A DNA stretch of 22,941 bases, taken from positions 1 to 22,941 of the IMG/VR virus record IMGVR_UViG_3300020183_000489; one strand, written 5' to 3'. The number at the start of each line of letters is the position of its first letter. Position 1 is the stretch's first letter. This stretch comes from a virus. The translations under genes and the position numbers were made by a program. Below, piece by piece: positions 1-5,993 of this stretch. The notes beneath the pieces are model-generated. The model worked only from the letters and a program-made list of their open reading frames with translations, was not told the origin of the DNA and ran no database searches.

Positions 1-175
1 GATACTCAAAGAATGTAAGTTTCATCTCTTTGTGTGTCATGCCACAATGTTTAGCGGCAGCAGGAAGTGTCATAGTGCAGTTAAACAACCCTTCGTTCGC
101 CTCTTTGACGTTCTCTGGAGTTGTTTTAACTGGTGCCTCGTAGAGTGCTGCTCTATTGATTTTTAAAAGGGCCAT
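1..175 (-). CDS. Small conserved-looking phage protein, 3' end cut by window edge
   Basis: An open frame runs from an ATG at 175 to the left edge, 58 codons without a stop, beginning MALLKINRAALYEAPVKTTP. It overlaps the end of the upstream 69-aa gene by 23 bases, in line with the overlapping style of the whole tiny-gene chain. Residues around 35-57 (LPAAAKHCGMTHKEMKLTFF) have an Ala-rich helix, a Gly-Met-Thr turn and a second helix, which faintly resembles a helix-turn-helix; this is a guess from pattern only. No strong Shine-Dalgarno is visible, so translation may depend on coupling with the gene before it. I do not recognise the family with certainty. The C-terminus lies outside the window. 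Confidence 0.7.
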   Translation of the reverse strand, partial: MALLKINRAALYEAPVKTTPENVKEANEGLFNCTMTLPAAAKHCGMTHKEMKLTFFEY

Positions 176-362
176 CTTTAATCATATCATCAAGTTTATC
201 TAGAATACCATCAAACGACTTTAGTTGGTCAATACGACACATAATCTCAGAGATAGTATTACAAACTACTGGTCGTTCTTGTCGTGCTGCAAATGCTAGT
301 GCATTACGCAGTGCCGATGATGCTTCATCTAGTGAATCTGTTACTTGTTTTGCTAATGCCAT
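153..362 (-). CDS. Small helical hypothetical protein (69 aa)
   Basis: This 69-aa protein has no recognised function. The sequence is mostly amphipathic helix (residues 5-30 and 36-63), with no signal peptide, membrane segment or metal-binding cluster. Its ATG overlaps the TAA stop of the 64-aa gene by one base (TAATG), a classic translational coupling arrangement. Its 3' end overlaps the next partial gene by 23 bases. It belongs to a chain of four tiny genes downstream of a consensus sigma70-type promoter at 699-727, so early expression by host RNA polymerase is likely. Small early proteins of this type in T4-like phages often act on host targets, but nothing in this sequence identifies one. 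Confidence 0.75.
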   Translation of the reverse strand: MALAKQVTDSLDEASSALRNALAFAARQERPVVCNTISEIMCRIDQLKSFDGILDKLDDMIKDGPFKNQ

Positions 363-556
363 TAGTCAGATGCTCTCCATTGTGCATATACAGATGTGTC
401 TGTAGTTGTTAAGACACGGTTTTGTTGAAATGCTTCTACAGTTGTTAGAATCTCATGTGCTTTTCTTTTTGCTAGCTGCTCATCCCAATATTTGTGCTCC
501 CATGCATCATAGAGATGCATAATGAGCGTGTCAATTAATTTATCGTAATGCGTCAT
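362..556 (-). CDS. Small hypothetical protein (64 aa)
   Basis: This 64-aa protein is rich in Trp and Tyr in its first half (HLYDAWEHKYW, residues 14-24), followed by a probable helix with Lys/Arg and Ala-His-Glu and a polar tail. I do not recognise it. The ATG overlaps the TGA of the 41-aa gene in an ATGA arrangement (553-556), and its own stop overlaps the next start as TAATG. Both junctions imply translational coupling within one mRNA from the promoter at 699-727. No membrane segment or catalytic motif is visible. Confidence 0.75.
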   Translation of the reverse strand: MTHYDKLIDTLIMHLYDAWEHKYWDEQLAKRKAHEILTTVEAFQQNRVLTTTDTSVYAQWRASD

Positions 557-678
557 TTAATAACCTCTAAGTGGCGCTTAAGTGATTGCAGACGTGCTTT
601 TGCTTGACGCACTGCCTGAGGTTTCAGGGTGCGTTTTGCTTCTTTCTTAGAATGGTGCTGCCAGTTTGGCGTGGTCAT
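553..678 (-). CDS. Very short basic protein (41 aa), first gene after a consensus promoter
   Basis: An ATG at 678 opens 41 codons ending in TGA at 553-555. The protein begins MTTPNWQHHSKKEAKRTLKP and is strongly basic, with about a dozen Lys/Arg, consistent with an extended N-terminus and a C-terminal amphipathic helix (QAVRQAKARLQSLKRHLEVI). It is easily missed because of its length. Support comes from position: it starts about 14 bases after the expected transcription start of the promoter at 699-727, and its stop forms an ATGA overlap with the next gene. A GGAAAC stretch about 12 bases before the ATG could be a weak ribosome site. A nucleic-acid-binding role would suit the charge but is only inference. 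Confidence 0.6.
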   Translation of the reverse strand: MTTPNWQHHSKKEAKRTLKPQAVRQAKARLQSLKRHLEVIK

Positions 679-698
679 TGGTCTGTTGCGTTTCCAGT

Positions 699-727
699 AT
701 TATATAGGATTTAGGAAACGTTGTCAA
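699..727 (-). promoter_or_regulatory. Consensus sigma70-type promoter for the tiny-gene chain
   Basis: On the minus strand TTGACA (722-727) is followed by a 17-base spacer and TATAAT (699-704), 12 of 12 consensus positions with the optimal spacing. The -35 element lies inside the last codons of the methyltransferase gene and the -10 in the 32-base gap after it. Expected transcription start is near 691-693, giving a leader of about 14 bases before the 41-aa gene. A host-like promoter of this strength is typical of T4-like early genes; expression timing here is inferred. Confidence 0.8.
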
Positions 728-1652
728 GAAATTTACCGAGAGACGCACCTGAGACAGATGCGATACGCTGCTCTGCTAGTTTAGCATACTCTGGATTCAG
801 TTCAAATCCGATATATTTGCGTTGATTTGTTTTTGCAACCTCACCTGTAGTGCCAGAACCCATAAAAGGATCAACAATAATACCATCAACAGGGCAACAT
901 GATAGAACAGGTTTAGTAATTAAATCTGGAGGATACACAGCAAAATGAGCACCTTTATAGGTGGTGCTAGCAACTTCCCATACGCTAAATTCTGGTCGCA
1001 TAGGGCAATTACCAGATGCAATCAGCTCTTCATAATTAAAATCACGCTCGATGCCCATCTCTTCTCGCATACGAGCATAATGCTTATCTTGATTAACAGA
1101 AGAAATAGCAAATCCTTCCTTCTCAGATGCGCCAGCATCCTTACGCTTATCTACATTGTTCTTAGAGAACATACGTCGAATGCTAATCTCTGCTTGTGGC
1201 ACGAGAATAGGATTGCGATCAAAATAGTATTTCTTCACATCTTTCACAAACCAAAAGAACTTCTCGTGGTTAGACCAGAAGCGATCTTTAGATGAAATAG
1301 GCTGTGGATTTGGTTTGTTCCAGATAATTTCGTTTCGTAGATGCCATCCACGATCAGACATAGCAATCTCAAAGCGACTAGGAACCTGAAGCAAACGCTT
1401 CTTGTCATAGGTATCGGCAATGTTTACCCAACAAGATCCAGTCGGTTTTAATACACGATAGATCTCATCAAATACCTTACATAGGTTCTCCACATAATCA
1501 CCCACAGTATTTTCCACACCAATCTGACCTACGTTCTGATAGTCGCGTAGATTATAATAGGGTGGCGAAGTAACACACAAATCTACAGAAGAATCAGGAA
1601 GATGCTGTAGATTGGCGATATTGTCACCGACGTGAATGATGTTTGTTTGCAT
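711..1652 (-). CDS. DNA methyltransferase, beta class (N6-adenine or N4-cytosine)
   Basis: This protein transfers a methyl group from S-adenosylmethionine to an exocyclic amino group in DNA. With the ATG at 1652 it has 313 residues. Catalytic motif IV (TSPPY) is at residues 28-32. The S-adenosylmethionine-binding motif I (DPFMGSGTTG) is at 261-270, followed by FELNPEY at 283-289. A motif X-like AHFAVYP lies at 236-242. Motif IV before motif I is the beta-class order, and TSPPY occurs in both m4C and m6A enzymes, so the base is undecided. A longer frame starts at a TTG (1694) and would overlap the upstream gene by 41 bases. The ATG lies one base after that gene's TGA (TGATATG), so I prefer it. 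The neighbour upstream may be a nuclease, which would make this a restriction-modification-like pair. Otherwise it is an orphan methylase that masks phage DNA. Confidence 0.93.
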   Translation of the reverse strand: MQTNIIHVGDNIANLQHLPDSSVDLCVTSPPYYNLRDYQNVGQIGVENTVGDYVENLCKVFDEIYRVLKPTGSCWVNIADTYDKKRLLQVPSRFEIAMSDRGWHLRNEIIWNKPNPQPISSKDRFWSNHEKFFWFVKDVKKYYFDRNPILVPQAEISIRRMFSKNNVDKRKDAGASEKEGFAISSVNQDKHYARMREEMGIERDFNYEELIASGNCPMRPEFSVWEVASTTYKGAHFAVYPPDLITKPVLSCCPVDGIIVDPFMGSGTTGEVAKTNQRKYIGFELNPEYAKLAEQRIASVSGASLGKFLDNVS

Positions 1653-1653
1653 A

Positions 1654-2139
1654 TCAGGGTTTGAGAGCGTATTGATCGTAGGAAAAGAGGTCAAAGAACT
1701 GTTTTACAGTCAATTTACCATCTTTGATAGTTCCATTATCCGTCAGTTCTACTACTTTGTCAACTGGAATTTCATAGAATTTAGGAGGTTCGGTGAAACG
1801 AGCACGAAGATCACAGAATACATAAGAGTCAACCGAGCTCAATTTCTTCTGGTAGTCGTTTTCATCATAGAAACGACCTTTGCCAGTAGCAGTAGAAGGA
1901 GAAAAATAGACGTATTTTGTCTTACAAATGTTGCGAACTTCAACCAACTGGTTGATACGTTCCTTCACCACAACATCGTAAGGCAGTTGCTTACCAACTA
2001 CACGTTTACCACCAAGAAGCGTAGCAACTGCTGCCTCAGTAATAGGTGATGTGCCGCTGCCATTTACAGTTTCGATAAAGTCATCCAGACTAATACCGTA
2101 ACCTTCAGCAACTTTTTGAGCGTTAATGTTCCAAAGCAT
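1654..2139 (-). CDS. Hypothetical protein, possible PD-(D/E)XK nuclease (161 aa)
   Basis: I do not recognise this family with certainty. The pattern resembles the restriction-endonuclease-like (PD-(D/E)XK) fold: a Pro-Tyr-Asp in a strand (LPYDVVV, residues 52-58), then Val-Glu-Val-Arg (66-69) in the place of the usual Glu-x-Lys, a strand YVYFSPS (76-82), and DSYVFCDLRA (104-113) followed by FYEIP (121-125). That last pair, a 'Tyr-Val-Phe-x-Asp-Leu ... Phe-Tyr-x-Ile-Pro' arrangement, is common after the active site in such nucleases. The Lys to Arg change would be unusual and could mean an inactive or specialised enzyme. It is followed after one base by the DNA methyltransferase, which makes a nuclease role more plausible. 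A TGAG eight bases before the ATG is a modest ribosome site. Its gene also carries a possible promoter for the methyltransferase. Confidence 0.6.
   Translation of the reverse strand: MLWNINAQKVAEGYGISLDDFIETVNGSGTSPITEAAVATLLGGKRVVGKQLPYDVVVKERINQLVEVRNICKTKYVYFSPSTATGKGRFYDENDYQKKLSSVDSYVFCDLRARFTEPPKFYEIPVDKVVELTDNGTIKDGKLTVKQFFDLFSYDQYALKP
1735..1763 (-). promoter_or_regulatory. Possible sigma70-type promoter for the methyltransferase
   Basis: On the minus strand TTGACA (1758-1763) is followed by 17 bases and GATAAT (1735-1740), 11 of 12 consensus positions. It lies inside the 3' part of the upstream 161-aa gene, with an expected start near 1727 and a leader of about 75 bases before the methyltransferase ATG. 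Similar matches occur by chance inside other genes of this AT-rich window, so the call depends on its position upstream of a gene and on the two similar sites nearby. Confidence 0.45.
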
Positions 2140-2147
2140 GATTAATC

Positions 2148-2381
2148 TCAGTTAAATGTAGGGCAAACGTAGTAGGAAACATCATCGCCTTGTTCGGCAG
2201 ATCCCCACTCCATAAATTCTTGACAAAGTGCCACGATGTCTCCATCACGACCACCCATCTTATCAAGAATCTCGAAACGTGTTTCTACATACTCAAGAAT
2301 GTCTTCAACGACAGTCTCAACGTCATCCGACTCGATCATCGGAACTACGCCGTCGTCACCGTAGTCTTGGATACCGATCAT
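2148..2381 (-). CDS. Acidic hypothetical protein (77 aa)
   Basis: This small, strongly acidic protein has Asp/Glu clusters at residues 6-10, 17-27 and again near 45-67, and no recognised motif. The middle (ETVVEDILEYVETRFEILDKM) is probably helical. It has a strong ribosome site (GGGAGA about seven bases before the ATG) and follows the promoter at 2409-2437 with a leader of about 20 bases, so it is probably made early and in quantity. Its stop lies eight bases before the next gene. Very acidic small phage proteins sometimes mimic DNA to block nucleases, which would be an interesting possibility beside a possible nuclease gene, but the sequence does not show this directly. Confidence 0.78.
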   Translation of the reverse strand: MIGIQDYGDDGVVPMIESDDVETVVEDILEYVETRFEILDKMGGRDGDIVALCQEFMEWGSAEQGDDVSYYVCPTFN

Positions 2382-2404
2382 AGGGTGTCTCCCGTTCAGT
2401 GCTC

Positions 2405-2417
2405 TGCTACTGTAGCA
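2405..2417. repeat. 13-bp palindrome over the -10 element
   Basis: The sequence TGCTAC-T-GTAGCA is a perfect inverted repeat with one central base. It covers the -10 hexamer of the promoter at 2409-2437. A dyad in that position is where a repressor could sit, but no regulator is known and the dyad is short. Confidence 0.4.
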
Positions 2418-2437
2418 CGGGCACCGAACCCTGTCAA
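2409..2437 (-). promoter_or_regulatory. Sigma70-type promoter before the 77-aa acidic gene
   Basis: On the minus strand TTGACA (2432-2437) is followed by 17 bases and TACAGT (2409-2414), 10 of 12 consensus positions. It sits in the largest intergenic gap of the window (about 52 bases), with the TGA of the preceding oxygenase gene inside the -35 hexamer. Expected start is near 2402, followed by a GGGAGA ribosome site and the ATG at 2381. It lies at the point where base composition rises and gene content changes from structural/accessory to small early-type genes. Confidence 0.65.
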
Positions 2438-3030
2438 GCCCCCTGCCAAAAATTCTTTTCCGTTGATTTTACCATCCTAGGAGTTACACGAAATACTACA
2501 GTAGATCTATAAACATACTTTTCAGTTGGTGCTAATCCACGATGAGGATGTGTAGATGGAATAATAATTAGTCTTCCTGGTTTATATTCATGTTCTTCAA
2601 CAACAATAGAACCATCTTCGCTTGTTAATTGAAATTGCCCACCCCAACTAGAATCCCACTTAGAATTTGTCATAAGCATAATAGTAAAATCATTTGGATT
2701 CTTACTATCACAATGAGTTGTTCCATCACAACCAGTATGTTGAACATTCAACGATATCTGAGAAAGATAAAACTTTGTCTGTAATTTATCTTCTATCATC
2801 TCAAAAATATCAAAAAATGTTGAAGCAGACTCATGCAATACAGTTATTCTGTTAATTGATTTACGATCAAATAATATTTGACCAAGCAATCTATGTGTTC
2901 CTTCTTGACCAAAAGGCCATGTGGATCTGTTGGCAATATTATTAGAGCAAAGAGGAATATCTCTTATCATAGAATCTAACTGATGAACATAAATGTCATC
3001 AAACAATCCATCAATAACTTTGCAAATCAT
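2434..3030 (-). CDS. 2OG-Fe(II) dioxygenase, prolyl-4-hydroxylase-like (198 aa)
   Basis: Enzymes of this superfamily use Fe(II), O2 and 2-oxoglutarate to hydroxylate an amino-acid side chain, nucleotide or small molecule. Visible landmarks are the metal triad His106-x-Asp108 (THCDS) and His163 (HPHRG), a Trp-Gly-Gly turn at 129-131 before the core strands, and Arg175 (YRST), which would bind 2-oxoglutarate. Length and motif spacing suit small phage and bacterial members. The substrate is unknown. The ATG sits three bases after the upstream stop, with an AGAGAA ribosome-site-like stretch. This is the last gene of the AT-rich accessory cluster, and its stop codon lies inside the next promoter. 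Confidence 0.85.
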   Translation of the reverse strand: MICKVIDGLFDDIYVHQLDSMIRDIPLCSNNIANRSTWPFGQEGTHRLLGQILFDRKSINRITVLHESASTFFDIFEMIEDKLQTKFYLSQISLNVQHTGCDGTTHCDSKNPNDFTIMLMTNSKWDSSWGGQFQLTSEDGSIVVEEHEYKPGRLIIIPSTHPHRGLAPTEKYVYRSTVVFRVTPRMVKSTEKNFWQGA

Positions 3031-3033
3031 AAT

Positions 3034-3597
3034 CTATTCTCTGTGAATATTAATATTGTATGATATAGAAATCCTATCGTCTTCAGATAAATTTTCTTCT
3101 ACATAATGATTTATATAAGTTGGAAAGAAGTATCCACATCCTTCTTCTGGTTCTATTTTCTCTTCTAATTTTACATTTTGAAACAGCGATGTCATCTTTG
3201 CTGTGCTCTGACATTGTTGTGGATTAATCAAACATAAATTACCAGAATTTTTTGGTGCTTTTACGTAATAGACACCAGTAAAATCTCCTTCATGTATATG
3301 AGGTAAATGATATGCTCCTGGTGGATTAATATTACAAAACAGATTACCAAGATAAAATTTACATGGTGCTATAGGAACCAATTCGTTCTGTATAAAATTT
3401 TCAAACTGCTTACCTATTACAGAAATAAGATTCTGTAATTGTGGCAAATTCTGAAGTTCATTTTTCTGCCAACCTTTACGGTTAGAATGAACATCAGAAT
3501 TTGTCTGCAGTTGTTTTAACGAATATAGAAAATTTTCAATTTGTTTATTATTAAAATTATCTAATTGGTATTTTCCAAAAGTAGTTCCTAAGATCAT
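3034..3597 (-). CDS. Putative 2OG-Fe(II) oxygenase, TIGR02466-like (187 aa)
   Basis: The C-terminal half resembles the TIGR02466 group: PPGAYHLPHIHEGDFTGVYYV (92-112, shown here as its parts: PPGAYHL then HIHEGDF then TGVYYV), a later FFPTYINHYVEEN (157-169) and DRISISYN (174-181). Likely metal ligands are His100 and/or His102 and the distal His164, with Arg175 for 2-oxoglutarate. The HxH in place of the usual HxD is a feature of this subgroup as I remember it, and makes the exact ligands uncertain. The N-terminal 75 residues are a Gln/Asn-rich helical region. The ATG overlaps the upstream TGA as ATGA (3594-3597), so translation is probably coupled to the 294-aa gene. The substrate is unknown. 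Confidence 0.75.
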   Translation of the reverse strand: MILGTTFGKYQLDNFNNKQIENFLYSLKQLQTNSDVHSNRKGWQKNELQNLPQLQNLISVIGKQFENFIQNELVPIAPCKFYLGNLFCNINPPGAYHLPHIHEGDFTGVYYVKAPKNSGNLCLINPQQCQSTAKMTSLFQNVKLEEKIEPEEGCGYFFPTYINHYVEENLSEDDRISISYNINIHRE

Positions 3598-4478
3598 TCA
3601 ACTTCTTCAAAATCAACAACAACAAAGGTATATAATTTTTTATCTACCATCACACCATCTTCCCATTTAAACTTAACAGAAAATTGCTGCCATTTAGGGC
3701 TTTTCTCTCTACAGAATTTTACTTCATCTTCTGATAATAATCCAGTCTCAAGCATTCTGTCAAAATACTTATCTTTTCTATCAACATAACCATCGTAAGA
3801 ATTATTACTCAAGTAATATTCTTTTTGGAAAAATGCACTAACCAATTCAATAGAAATTTTACCATCATCTGTAGAATTAAATTGAATGCGAATGGGGGAT
3901 CTAAAAGAATCTGGATCTGCTGCCAATCCCAATTTAATATTAGGATAATTTAGATCAACAAATTGTTGAACTTTATTAATATTTTCCAGTTCATTTAGAT
4001 AAGAAAGAACATCAGAATTTGGTCTAAACAGAGTAATGTATTTCACAACATCTCCATTCAATCCAACAGATATTCCCTCAATACCAATATCCAATTCCTG
4101 TGAACGCAGATATTTTAAAACCGATGGTTCTGTTTTATTTCCTAACATTTTATAGAATTTAGAAACGGATTCTTCAACCATTCCTCTATAATCATAAGCA
4201 AAATACGAATGATATGCTTCTATATTATTTTGATTATCAGAAGATATCCATAATCCACAACTATTCGTTTTGAATGCAGCACCAGATTTAAATCCTTTTC
4301 CGACTTCTAAATCATCAAAAAATTGATAATATTTTTTTAATGTTTCACAAGCAGATGATTGAATAGCATCTTCCCCATATTCAATATAATCATGAGGAAC
4401 ATATTTATGATAACTAATACATTCTTCCGTAACTAAACTATATTCCTTTACTCCAATATAGTGATCAACTATCGCCAT
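3594..4478 (-). CDS. Unrecognised 294-aa protein with alternating helix and strand pairs
   Basis: I do not recognise a family. By eye the sequence alternates between probable helices (residues about 37-58, 99-127, 154-176, 229-260) and strand pairs (about 65-96, 130-152, 195-217, 263-292). The later strand pairs look alike: ISVGLNGDVVKYITLF, IRIQFNSTDDGKISIELV and FSVKFKWEDGVMVDKKLY. This helix/strand/strand/helix periodicity and the length near 300 residues resemble the ABBA barrel of aromatic prenyltransferases, but no sequence match supports that and other folds are possible. The gene starts directly after the 114-aa gene, with a GAGG ribosome site about nine bases upstream, and its stop overlaps the next oxygenase start (ATGA). 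Sitting between oxygenases, it may act in the same modification pathway. Confidence 0.8.
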   Translation of the reverse strand: MAIVDHYIGVKEYSLVTEECISYHKYVPHDYIEYGEDAIQSSACETLKKYYQFFDDLEVGKGFKSGAAFKTNSCGLWISSDNQNNIEAYHSYFAYDYRGMVEESVSKFYKMLGNKTEPSVLKYLRSQELDIGIEGISVGLNGDVVKYITLFRPNSDVLSYLNELENINKVQQFVDLNYPNIKLGLAADPDSFRSPIRIQFNSTDDGKISIELVSAFFQKEYYLSNNSYDGYVDRKDKYFDRMLETGLLSEDEVKFCREKSPKWQQFSVKFKWEDGVMVDKKLYTFVVVDFEEVE

Positions 4479-4479
4479 C

Positions 4480-4824
4480 TTATTCGCCCTCGTTAGAAAA
4501 TACTAACTGACCTTGAGCATTATACACAGCACCGAATATGTAATAATCTGGATCACCGTCAGTAGGTGAGTTTGGAAAAGTATCCGATAAAAATCTATCT
4601 GCTTCTTCTACCGTTTCAAACTCCATAATAAAAAATTCGCTATTAAAGATTGCTGTGAAAACATCATCGGTAACAAGATGTCTATACAAATCATATACTT
4701 TATTTAATTTATCAACATCTTTACACTTGTCAGGGCCAACTACACGCACAAACAAATGTGGAGTTCCTTTTGCCTTCACATACTCTTCTATAATAGTTTG
4801 AAATTCGTAAACTTGATAGTTCAT
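4480..4824 (-). CDS. Unrecognised small acidic protein (114 aa)
   Basis: This small soluble protein has no recognised motif. It has an N-terminal helix (YQVYEFQTIIEEYVKA), a strand HLFVRVVG, and an FIMEFETVEEADRFLSD segment that suggests a small alpha/beta fold of the ferredoxin-like kind; this is a visual impression only. A longer frame begins at a TTG (4848), but the ATG at 4824 gives a four-base ATGA overlap (4821-4824) with the stop of the upstream oxygenase. That is the junction style of this cluster, so I place the start there. No good ribosome site precedes it, which fits coupling. The stop is followed after one base by the 294-aa gene. Confidence 0.75.
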   Translation of the reverse strand: MNYQVYEFQTIIEEYVKAKGTPHLFVRVVGPDKCKDVDKLNKVYDLYRHLVTDDVFTAIFNSEFFIMEFETVEEADRFLSDTFPNSPTDGDPDYYIFGAVYNAQGQLVFSNEGE

Positions 4825-5360
4825 GATGGTTTTGTGAATAGTTTCCAAGCAATAGTTATTCTTATTCCGCCAAAAGATCTAGTAGTTTCTTCTGCCCAAT
4901 GATAGATTTGACCTGGAAATAAAACTCCTTTATTAGGTTCTGGAATAACATAATGATATTTAGTTCCCGTTTGGGTTGGAATAATAAATGCCGTTTTACC
5001 TCCCCACTGCACATCCCAACAATCCATAGGATAATATAAAAATGTTCTGCAAGTATCAACATAACCATCTACGTGTGGTTTACCACGCATTCCATATGTT
5101 TGACCGTTAGCATAAACACGTTCCATATCAAATTTTTGATTGGTAGCATTTTCTATTTTTCTGAACAAATACTCGGTAAAGAATTTTTCGTCAGATAATC
5201 CCATATACCAAAATGGCGGCATGTTATCTTTTTCTGTTTGATTGCTTTTATGCCCCCATGCCCATTTATCCAATTGAGTATATCTCAAAATAGATGAGTG
5301 ATCAGATTCGGTAAAGATATCTGGATATTCTATAATATCATTTACACTAAATAATTGCAT
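4821..5360 (-). CDS. 2OG-Fe(II) dioxygenase (179 aa)
   Basis: The facial triad is clear: His96-x-Asp98 in KPHVDG, distal His154 in GQIYHWAEE, and Arg167 in GIRITIAW as the 2-oxoglutarate anchor. A WGGKTAF turn (119-125) and the Phe-Pro-Gly (148-150) before the distal His are typical of double-stranded beta-helix hydroxylases. The N-terminus (residues 1-80) would form the usual helical support. Substrate unknown. The ATG at 5360 lies 14 bases inside the end of the upstream PKHD-type gene and has an AGAGA stretch just before it. Its stop overlaps the start of the 114-aa gene. Confidence 0.87.
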   Translation of the reverse strand: MQLFSVNDIIEYPDIFTESDHSSILRYTQLDKWAWGHKSNQTEKDNMPPFWYMGLSDEKFFTEYLFRKIENATNQKFDMERVYANGQTYGMRGKPHVDGYVDTCRTFLYYPMDCWDVQWGGKTAFIIPTQTGTKYHYVIPEPNKGVLFPGQIYHWAEETTRSFGGIRITIAWKLFTKPS

Positions 5361-5991
5361 TTTCTCTAATCAAATTATGACGAACGGTTTCAAACTTATG
5401 CTTGAGTGGATGATCTGGTTCTAATTGTGCTAACAATTTACTGAATTCAGTAATAATTTCTCTGTTCTTTCCATTATCTATCATAGAACAGAACCACCAA
5501 GTTATAACTTTCCTTTCACCTCTAGTTACTTTCTTTACCGAATGTGGTAATCCTGTGTGATATATTACTGCTTGACCAGGATTTAATTTATATTCTAGTT
5601 CTTTGCCACCAACTTCAATGACCAGTTCACCACCTTCATATTCTTCTGGTGATGATAGAAAACATGTAACACTATAATCCGTTTTCATTCCATCAAGAAT
5701 CCACATATCATTATGCCAAGCATAATGCATTCCTTCCTTATATCTCAGAAAGTTGGGGTGAGTATGACCTCTAGGGAGAAAATAATAATTAAATTCTGCA
5801 TTCTCTGAAATGTGTTTATCCACCAACTGCACTAATGATGGATAATGTATTTCATCTAATATCTGTTCGTTATATTTTAAATCTCTATTTGCAGATCCAG
5901 ACCAAGATCCATCAGTGAACTCACAAAATTCATAAAAATCTGTGATATTTTTTACTATAGACAAGGGCAACATATCAAAAACATGTATCAT
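5347..5991 (-). CDS. PKHD-type (PiuC/YbiX-like) 2OG-Fe(II) hydroxylase (214 aa)
   Basis: This is the clearest oxygenase of the cluster. It shows FLRYKEGMHYAWHND (81-95) with ligands His93-x-Asp95, then YSVTCFLS, the EGGEL turn (119-123), and PGQAVIYHTGLPHSVKKV (138-155) with distal His150. GERK follows with Arg160 as the 2-oxoglutarate anchor. This order and wording match PKHD-type hydroxylases such as PiuC/YbiX, whose substrates are poorly known. A short C-terminal helix (176-190) is also typical. The start lies two bases after the upstream TAA; no good Shine-Dalgarno is seen, so coupling is likely. It overlaps the next oxygenase by 14 bases. Confidence 0.9.
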   Translation of the reverse strand: MIHVFDMLPLSIVKNITDFYEFCEFTDGSWSGSANRDLKYNEQILDEIHYPSLVQLVDKHISENAEFNYYFLPRGHTHPNFLRYKEGMHYAWHNDMWILDGMKTDYSVTCFLSSPEEYEGGELVIEVGGKELEYKLNPGQAVIYHTGLPHSVKKVTRGERKVITWWFCSMIDNGKNREIITEFSKLLAQLEPDHPLKHKFETVRHNLIRENAII

Positions 5992-5993
5992 AA

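Noticed and set aside
1653-1694. TTG start giving the methyltransferase 14 extra residues
   Set aside because: It overlaps the upstream gene by 41 bases without a ribosome site; the ATG at 1652 directly follows the upstream stop.
945-2049. Plus-strand open frames of 116 and 137 codons
   Set aside because: They lie opposite the methyltransferase and the 161-aa gene, whose motifs and tight junctions prove the minus strand.
3734-3763. TTGACA-18-TATTAT on the minus strand
   Set aside because: Inside the 294-aa gene, with the next start about 130 bases away and already translationally coupled; serves as a measure of chance background.
4402-4409. CATAAATA late-promoter-like motif
   Set aside because: One mismatch and no gene start within several hundred bases downstream.
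4825-4848. TTG start giving the 114-aa protein 8 extra residues
   Set aside because: The ATG at 4824 forms an ATGA overlap like other junctions in the cluster.
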